A DNA stretch of 11,304 nucleotides from Anaerolineales bacterium UBA832 (lineage in GTDB: Bacteria; Chloroflexota; Anaerolineae; Anaerolineales; UBA11657): positions 1 to 11,304 of the forward strand of contig DBHI01000070.1 of assembly GCA_002296125.1 (NCBI GenBank). Direction: 5' to 3'. Position 1 is the stretch's first letter. Each line of letters begins with the position of its first letter. Both the position numbers and the translations under genes were made by a program. Positions 7,308-11,304 of this stretch are shown in pieces. The notes under the pieces were generated by a model. The model ran no database searches, was not told the origin of the DNA, and saw only the letters and a program-made list of their open reading frames with translations.

Positions 7308-7319
7308 AGATTATAATCT
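7308..7319. promoter_or_regulatory. 12-bp perfect palindrome containing TATAAT on both strands
   Basis: AGATTATAATCT equals its own reverse complement. It holds TATAAT at 7312-7317 on the plus strand and at 7315-7310 on the minus strand. On the plus strand TTGCGT (7288-7293) lies 18 bp upstream as a poor -35; no -35 is seen for the minus strand. It could be a bidirectional -10 element or an operator within the divergent region. Confidence 0.35.
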
Positions 7320-7357
7320 TAACATTGTTTGTAGATATATTTTAGTTTAGAAATGTT

Positions 7358-7363
7358 TATAAT
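7358..7363 (+). promoter_or_regulatory. Proximal -10 element of rplY
   Basis: A perfect TATAAT preceded by TGTT, without a good -35. The predicted start near 7370 would give a leader of about 13 nt that still includes the ribosome binding site at 7370-7376. The similar TGTTTATACT precedes the M23 peptidase gene at 9008-9017. Confidence 0.4.
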
Positions 7364-7369
7364 GTAGTT

Positions 7370-7376
7370 AGGGTGA
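7370..7376 (+). promoter_or_regulatory. Ribosome binding site deciding the rplY start
   Basis: AGGGTGA ends directly before a TTG at 7377 but sits 6 nt upstream of the ATG at 7383, which is normal spacing. The ATG is therefore preferred to the TTG. Confidence 0.6.
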
Positions 7377-7382
7377 TTGAAG

Positions 7383-8069
7383 ATGGACAAAACATTATTG
7401 AAAGCAGAAAAAAGAAATGTTATAGGTAAAGGCATTAAGAAATTAAGGCGTGATGGTTGGTTACCTGCAATATTATATGGTCCTAGTTTAGATCCGGTTG
7501 CAATACAATTGTCTGCACTTGAAGCTGGTAATGTATTGGGACGTATACAAGGTACAGTATTAATTGACTTAGAGGTGGAAGGAAATATTCACACAACAAT
7601 TGTAAGAGATTTGCAAAGTGACATTTTGCGGGGTAATCCTACACATGTTGATTTTTTTGCAGTAGATATGTTGCAAAAGCTTACAATCAATGTACCAATA
7701 AGTCTTGTGGGTGAATCAATTGCTGATGCAAGTGGTGAGTTAGTTGTTATGTCTAACCTTTTTGAAGTACAAGTGGAATGTTTACCCAATGATATTATCA
7801 ATGTTTTGGAAGTTGATAAAGAAAGTTTGACAGAACTTGGAGACACCCTAATAGTTGCAGATATAGAAGTTCCTGAAGGAATCACCATTCTTACTGATTC
7901 CAACGAAACAGTAGCTCGAGTGGCTTATGCTGGTATTATTGAAGTCGAAGAAGAAGTTGAAGATGAAGAAGCTCTCGATATTGATGCTGAAGATGTAGAA
8001 GTTATTGAAAAAGGTAAATCGTCAGATGATGAAGACCAAGAATTCAGTTCTGACAGCAGTGACGCTTAG
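7383..8069 (+). CDS. rplY: Large-subunit ribosomal protein bL25 (CTC/TL5 form)
   Basis: 228 residues from the ATG at 7383; an in-frame TTG at 7377 would add two residues but leaves no room for the Shine-Dalgarno sequence. The first about 90 residues are the 5S-rRNA-binding L25 domain: AEKRNVIGKGIKKLRRDGWLPAILYG near the start, then LIDLEVEGNIHTTIVRDLQ and GNPTHVDFFAVD. Residues about 95-185 are the second beta domain of the long CTC form (INVPISLVGES..., VQVECLPNDIINVLEVD, LGDTLIVADIEVPEGI). The last 42 residues (from about 187) are very acidic, 21 of 42 being Asp or Glu. By family knowledge it binds 5S rRNA in the central protuberance of the 50S subunit; long forms are also called general stress protein CTC. 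Transcribed alone, convergent with the tRNA methyltransferase gene; no hairpin terminator is visible in the 39-bp gap between them. Confidence 0.93.
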   Translation: MDKTLLKAEKRNVIGKGIKKLRRDGWLPAILYGPSLDPVAIQLSALEAGNVLGRIQGTVLIDLEVEGNIHTTIVRDLQSDILRGNPTHVDFFAVDMLQKLTINVPISLVGESIADASGELVVMSNLFEVQVECLPNDIINVLEVDKESLTELGDTLIVADIEVPEGITILTDSNETVARVAYAGIIEVEEEVEDEEALDIDAEDVEVIEKGKSSDDEDQEFSSDSSDA

Positions 8070-8108
8070 GATACTGCTAATTCTTGATAAATATAGTATG
8101 TACGAGAT

Positions 8109-8900
8109 TTATTGTTCTTGATACAAACTTCTTGCAAATATCAAATATCCAGTGTGTGCTACCATTCTATCTGTAGGTCTTAATCTGTTTTGCGTAGTTT
8201 TATAATTTCTTAGCATTACTTCTACTACCTCAAACATGCCAAAACTCGTATTATCAAGTGCTTTTAATAGATTAGAAACTTGATTGTAGGTGGGTAGTAT
8301 AGATCCAAAAAACCCTCCATTTTCTAGACTAGATAAAACTTGATTAAGATAATCCCATGGATTATTTAGGTCTAGGAAAATTGCTGGTATATTTTTCTCA
8401 TCGAATCCCTGGCTAATATCTCGTGTTTTTAATTCTACTCTTTTATCAAGTCCTAGTAATTTTAAATTTTCTGCAGCTATTTGTTGTGTATCCGAACGTT
8501 TGTCATATGAAAATATCTTTCCATATGATCCTACTGCTTCTGCAAAAGTTGCTGTGAGAGCACCGCTACCTGTGCCAGCCTCAATGATTTGTTGTCCTGG
8601 CTTTATAGAAAGTCTTAAGAGAATTAATCCTAGATCTTTAGGGAAGATTATCTGAGTTTTACGTTTTATTGTTCGGATAATATTCGATGTAGATGGTATA
8701 AGTATTAGGAACTGTTTTTCCAGATGCGACAAAATGATACTGCCGAATGGTTTTCCTATAATAGAACTATGGTGAATAATACCTTTATGTGTTTCTAGCT
8801 TATCTTCCTTGTTTGTAAATACTAAGAATGATTTGTTGTCTTCTAAGCTAATTAATTGTATCAGTTGACCTTCTTCTGTTAGTTTGATTAAATTGTTCAC
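8109..8900 (-). CDS. trmI: tRNA (adenine-58-N1)-methyltransferase TrmI
   Basis: 263 residues, the normal length. An N-terminal beta domain has HKGIIHHSSIIGKPFGS (38-54), matching the TrmI 'H-R-G-x-I-x-H-x-x-x-I-G-x-x-x-G-S' block. KRKTQIIFPKDLGLI (79-93) precedes SAM motif I, EAGTGSGALT (107-116). FLDLNNPWDYL (175-185) carries the catalytic-region Asp177 in the D-x-x-x-P-W motif. The C-terminus has RPTDRMVAHTGYLIFAR (241-257), the usual closing motif with Ala where Gly is typical. Predicted reaction: SAM-dependent N1-methylation of A58 in the T-loop of tRNA, by a homotetramer in the cytoplasm; it stabilises the tertiary fold. The start is GTG at 8900-8898: the next residues (NNLIKLTEEGQLIQL) fit the expected N-terminus. 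No Shine-Dalgarno sequence precedes it, so a very short leader is likely. Confidence 0.93.
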   Translation of the reverse strand: MNNLIKLTEEGQLIQLISLEDNKSFLVFTNKEDKLETHKGIIHHSSIIGKPFGSIILSHLEKQFLILIPSTSNIIRTIKRKTQIIFPKDLGLILLRLSIKPGQQIIEAGTGSGALTATFAEAVGSYGKIFSYDKRSDTQQIAAENLKLLGLDKRVELKTRDISQGFDEKNIPAIFLDLNNPWDYLNQVLSSLENGGFFGSILPTYNQVSNLLKALDNTSFGMFEVVEVMLRNYKTTQNRLRPTDRMVAHTGYLIFARSLYQEQ

Positions 8901-8913
8901 TGTTTATTATTAG

Positions 8914-8919
8914 TTTATA
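8914..8919 (-). promoter_or_regulatory. Candidate -10 element of trmI
   Basis: TATAAA on the minus strand, 13 nt upstream of the GTG start, in a very AT-rich divergent region (8901-9034) where chance matches are frequent. If used, the leader would be about 7 nt or less. Confidence 0.25.
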
Positions 8920-8990
8920 ATCAATATATAAATAATTGCACTTGTAATAGTCTATATAGTACACTGAATTATATCAATATCCTTTTAAAC

Positions 8991-9017
8991 TTGTTGTATA
9001 GTTATATTGTTTATACT
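8991..9017 (+). promoter_or_regulatory. Candidate promoter of the LysM/M23 peptidase gene
   Basis: TTGTTG (8991-8996), a 15-bp spacer and TATACT (9012-9017), the latter within TTGTTTATACT, which resembles the rplY-proximal TGTTTATAAT. The spacer is short of the ideal 17. The predicted leader is about 10-14 nt. Confidence 0.35.
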
Positions 9018-9034
9018 AATGAGAAGATTTGAAT

Positions 9035-10426
9035 ATGAGTATTAGTCGAGGTTCAATAAAATATATATATTTGTTTAGTTTTTTGTTGATGTTTTTTAGT
9101 TTTGGCTTTGTAACAGCAGAGGGTTCTGGTAGGCCTTTTTATAGAGTTAGAGAAGGTGACACCTTGTATTCAATTTCTGCCAAGTTTGGTGGCACAATAG
9201 ATACCATACAACAGTTAAATAATATTTCAGATCCATCTCTGTTGAGCGTAGGACAATTATTGGAGCTTCCCGGTTATGAAGGTTTTAGTGGGTTTTTAAA
9301 TGTGCATAGTGTTATGCCAGGACAGTCATTGGAATCTTTGTCCTTTATATTGGATAATTCTTTTGACACTTTAGTTAAATTAAATAAAGTAGTTAATCCT
9401 TCATTGCTTTATGTTGGTCAACCTATAGTTTATATAAATGATGATGAAACAGTCAATAAAGTTCCAGGCAAACTTTTGTTACTTGAGTCTGGAAAAACAT
9501 TATTAGAATTAGCATTGCATTCAGGCTTGAATCCATACGAAATTTTGATAGCTAATGGAATGACGCATTCAGATGTTTTTGTATATGGTCAGTTAGTGTA
9601 TGTCCCTACTTCTGGAAATATTAAGCAAATACCAGAACCATTTTTAGATGTGAATTTGTCTAGTGTGAATCCTGAGCAAGGTCATCCTATTAGAATAAGT
9701 GTGGATGCTGATCCATCTTTTTCTTTTAGTGGTACATTTGGTGATCAAATTTTAAATTTTGTTAATTATGATGATATATTTGTGGCTTTAGTAGGAATTC
9801 ATGCTAAGACACAACCTGGTCTTTATCCTTTTACTATTCTTGCACAAAAAAATGATAATGAACAAATAGGATTAGACTTTTTAATCCCGGTTAGTGATGC
9901 AGGCTATCAGTCACAAAGCATTTTTTTGACTTCAGATAAGGCAAAGTTACTTGAAAATGTCGATACTCGTGTAATTGAGGATCAAGTTATTCTAAATAAG
10001 GTATCGTCTTTTAGTGATCAGAAATTATGGAGCGGCGTGTTTGATGTTCCAATATCAACTGACTACATGACTACTATTTTTGGTTTGCGTAGGTTGTATA
10101 ATGGGACCAATTTCAATACTTTTCATGGAGGTACAGATTTTGGTGCTCAGGAAGGCACGCCAATTTATGCTCCTGCTAACGGTATAGTAGTAATGTCAGA
10201 GGAGTTAGATATTAGAGGTGTGACTACTATTATTGATCATGGTATTGGAGTCTTCTCTGGATATTGGCATCAAAAAGAATTAAATGTCGAAGTTGGACAA
10301 GAAGTAGTGCGTGGAGAAGTAATTGGTTATGTAGGTAATACTGGTTTGTCTACAGGACCACATTTGCATTGGGAAATATGGATTAATGGTGTTCAGGTTG
10401 ATCCAATAGAATGGTTAAAGTCGTAA
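9035..10426 (+). CDS. Secreted LysM-repeat M23 peptidase (peptidoglycan hydrolase)
   Basis: 463 residues from the ATG at 9035, with GAGAAG (9021-9026) 8 nt upstream; an in-frame TTG at 9029 is too close to that site. Residues about 1-28 are a signal peptide (basic start, hydrophobic core, likely cut after V-T-A). LysM 1 at about 34-80 is canonical (YRVREGDTLYSISAKFG), LysM 2 at about 88-134 is clear (PGQSLESLSFIL...NPSLLYVGQ), and LysM 3 at about 146-192 is degenerate (LLESGKTLLELALHSGLN...YGQLVYVP). A beta-rich linker of unknown fold spans about 205-285. The C-terminal M23 (lysostaphin-like) domain spans about 335-463 with the zinc motif H364-x3-D368 (HGGTD), H412 (GYWHQ) and H443-x-H445 (HLHWE); all expected ligands are present, so it is probably active. 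Predicted role: cutting peptide crosslinks in peptidoglycan outside the cell membrane while LysM binds glycan strands. An EnvC/NlpD-like activator role is less likely because the metal site is intact. Confidence 0.9.
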   Translation: MSISRGSIKYIYLFSFLLMFFSFGFVTAEGSGRPFYRVREGDTLYSISAKFGGTIDTIQQLNNISDPSLLSVGQLLELPGYEGFSGFLNVHSVMPGQSLESLSFILDNSFDTLVKLNKVVNPSLLYVGQPIVYINDDETVNKVPGKLLLLESGKTLLELALHSGLNPYEILIANGMTHSDVFVYGQLVYVPTSGNIKQIPEPFLDVNLSSVNPEQGHPIRISVDADPSFSFSGTFGDQILNFVNYDDIFVALVGIHAKTQPGLYPFTILAQKNDNEQIGLDFLIPVSDAGYQSQSIFLTSDKAKLLENVDTRVIEDQVILNKVSSFSDQKLWSGVFDVPISTDYMTTIFGLRRLYNGTNFNTFHGGTDFGAQEGTPIYAPANGIVVMSEELDIRGVTTIIDHGIGVFSGYWHQKELNVEVGQEVVRGEVIGYVGNTGLSTGPHLHWEIWINGVQVDPIEWLKS

Positions 10427-10433
10427 ATATGAT

Positions 10434-10440
10434 AAGGAGG
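10434..10440 (+). promoter_or_regulatory. Strong ribosome binding site of mtnA
   Basis: AAGGAGG, a full anti-16S match, 10 nt before the ATG at 10451. It is the strongest Shine-Dalgarno sequence in the window and shows that the organism's 16S rRNA probably keeps the standard tail. Confidence 0.8.
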
Positions 10441-10450
10441 ATTTTTTAAC

Positions 10451-11304
10451 ATGAAGATAAATGGCAAGCATTTTCATACTATATGGGTCAGTCCAGATGA
10501 TAAGTCAGTAGTACAGACCATTGATCAGAGATGGCTACCACACAAATTTGTTGTGGAAGATTTGACTACTGTACATGAGGCTGCTGTAGCCATAAAAGAT
10601 ATGCATGTAAGGGGTGCACCTTTAATTGGTGTAACTGCTGCTTATGGTATGTATTTGGCAGGACTTTCAGCAGCTAAAGAAACAACAGATCATTTTTTGA
10701 AAATTATTGACGAAGCAGCGGAGTTATTAAGATCATCACGCCCGACAGCTGTTAATTTGTTCTGGGCATTAGATCGTCAAACAACAGGTATTCGTAGTAT
10801 TGATGCAAATGTAGAAGAAATGATTCAGTTTTTGTTAAACACTGCAGCTGATATTGCTGCTGAAGAGTTGGAATCATGTCGTTTAATTGGTGAATATGGA
10901 GTAGATATAATAGAGCAAATGAGCAAAGCAAAATCAGGAGATACTGTTAATATTCTTACGCATTGTAATGCAGGATGGTTGGCGTGTGTTGATTATGGTA
11001 CAGCTACATCACCTATTTATCTGGCTCACGATCAAGGCATTAAGGTTCATGTATGGGTCGATGAAACTAGACCTCGCAATCAAGGTGCTCGCTTAACCGC
11101 TTGGGAATTAGGACAGCATGGTGTTCCTCATACTATTGTTGCTGATAATGTAGGTGGCCACCTTATGCAACATGACATGGTGGATTTAGTAATTACTGGA
11201 ACAGATCGCACTTTATATACTGGTGATGTGGCAAATAAAATTGGTACTTATTTGAAAGCACTAGCAGCCAATGACAATAATGTTCCATTTTATGTTGCTT
11301 TACC
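10451..11304 (+). CDS. mtnA: S-methyl-5-thioribose-1-phosphate isomerase MtnA, 3' end outside window
   Basis: 284 complete codons are visible, and the frame is open to the window edge; the family is about 340-370 residues, so some 60-90 are missing. Hallmarks: IDQRWLPHKF (24-33), VRGAPLIGVTAAYGM (53-67), SRPTAVNLFWALDR (96-109), THCNAGWLACVDYGTA (170-185) with catalytic Cys172, VHVWVDETRPRNQGARLTAW (199-218), DNVGGHLM (232-239), GTDRT (250-254) with catalytic Asp252, and GDVANKIGTYLKALAA (258-273). Predicted reaction: aldose-ketose isomerisation of 5-methylthioribose-1-phosphate to 5-methylthioribulose-1-phosphate in the cytoplasmic methionine salvage pathway. The GTDR form in place of GADR is a recognisable subgroup. 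Members of this family may also act on 5-deoxyribose-1-phosphate. It lies 24 nt after the M23 peptidase gene, in the same direction, so is probably co-transcribed, with no obvious functional link. Confidence 0.92.
   Translation, partial: MKINGKHFHTIWVSPDDKSVVQTIDQRWLPHKFVVEDLTTVHEAAVAIKDMHVRGAPLIGVTAAYGMYLAGLSAAKETTDHFLKIIDEAAELLRSSRPTAVNLFWALDRQTTGIRSIDANVEEMIQFLLNTAADIAAEELESCRLIGEYGVDIIEQMSKAKSGDTVNILTHCNAGWLACVDYGTATSPIYLAHDQGIKVHVWVDETRPRNQGARLTAWELGQHGVPHTIVADNVGGHLMQHDMVDLVITGTDRTLYTGDVANKIGTYLKALAANDNNVPFYVAL

Noticed and set aside
7295..7382. Riboswitch or autogenous L25 leader in the long rplY leader
   Set aside because: The leader is AT-rich, with only the 12-bp palindrome and no stacked helices I could draw; it may not be transcribed if the proximal promoter is used.
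7589..7903. 104-codon open frame on the minus strand
   Set aside because: Antisense to rplY, which is clearly the real gene; composition is Ser/Thr-rich, as expected of a shadow frame.
8070..8108. Possible shared terminator between convergent rplY and trmI
   Set aside because: Only a 5-bp inverted repeat (ATACT 8071-8075, AGTAT 8095-8099) with a 19-nt loop, no G+C-rich stem and no U-tract in the right place.
1..11304. CRISPR array, insertion sequence, prophage, tRNA or rRNA
   Set aside because: No regularly spaced repeats, transposase or integrase motifs, terminal inverted repeats or cloverleaf-like segments were seen; the genes fill the window with only short gaps.

Overview
The window is an AT-rich bacterial chromosome segment (roughly one third G+C by eye). 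It holds ten protein genes and no RNA genes, insertion sequences or CRISPR arrays. The gene set is a core one: cell shape, wall and surface glycan, ribosome, tRNA modification and methionine salvage. It implies a free-living bacterium with a peptidoglycan wall. The long Wzy/O-antigen-ligase protein carrying an N-terminal glycoside-hydrolase-like domain, the DUF348-G5-propeller lipoprotein and the CTC-type L25 recall Chloroflexota. That placement is inference from remembered families, not a search, and is tentative.

Region 1 (1-7236, minus strand) is a run of six co-directional genes, in transcription order: a lipoprotein with DUF348, G5 and beta-propeller parts; a 1020-residue membrane protein fusing a glycosidase-like domain to an O-antigen ligase/polymerase; a UDP-glucuronate decarboxylase (UDP-xylose synthase family); mreC; mreD; and the start of a class B penicillin-binding protein (PBP2/MrdA) that leaves the window at base 1. 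Spacings are 3, 77, 39, -4 and 1 nt. A likely internal promoter lies before the decarboxylase gene. The layout places an extracytoplasmic glycan module directly upstream of the rod-shape (elongasome) genes, in the place where mreB often sits.

Region 2 (7237-8069) is a divergent promoter region of about 140 bp followed by rplY (plus strand), encoding ribosomal protein L25/CTC with a strongly acidic tail. Region 3 (8109-8900, minus) is a tRNA m1A58 methyltransferase gene convergent with rplY. Region 4 (9035-11304, plus) is a secreted peptidoglycan hydrolase with three LysM-like repeats and an M23 domain, followed 24 nt later by mtnA (methylthioribose-1-phosphate isomerase), which runs off the right edge.

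The most interesting points are: the glycosidase-like domain of the fusion protein appears to have lost its catalytic nucleophile (Gln where Glu is expected, a one-base difference) and also has Asp for Asn before the acid/base Glu; a 10-bp motif, GATATGGTAC, is shared by the promoters of two genes in the glycan/shape run; and several genes have very short or absent leaders without Shine-Dalgarno sequences, beside others with clear ones.
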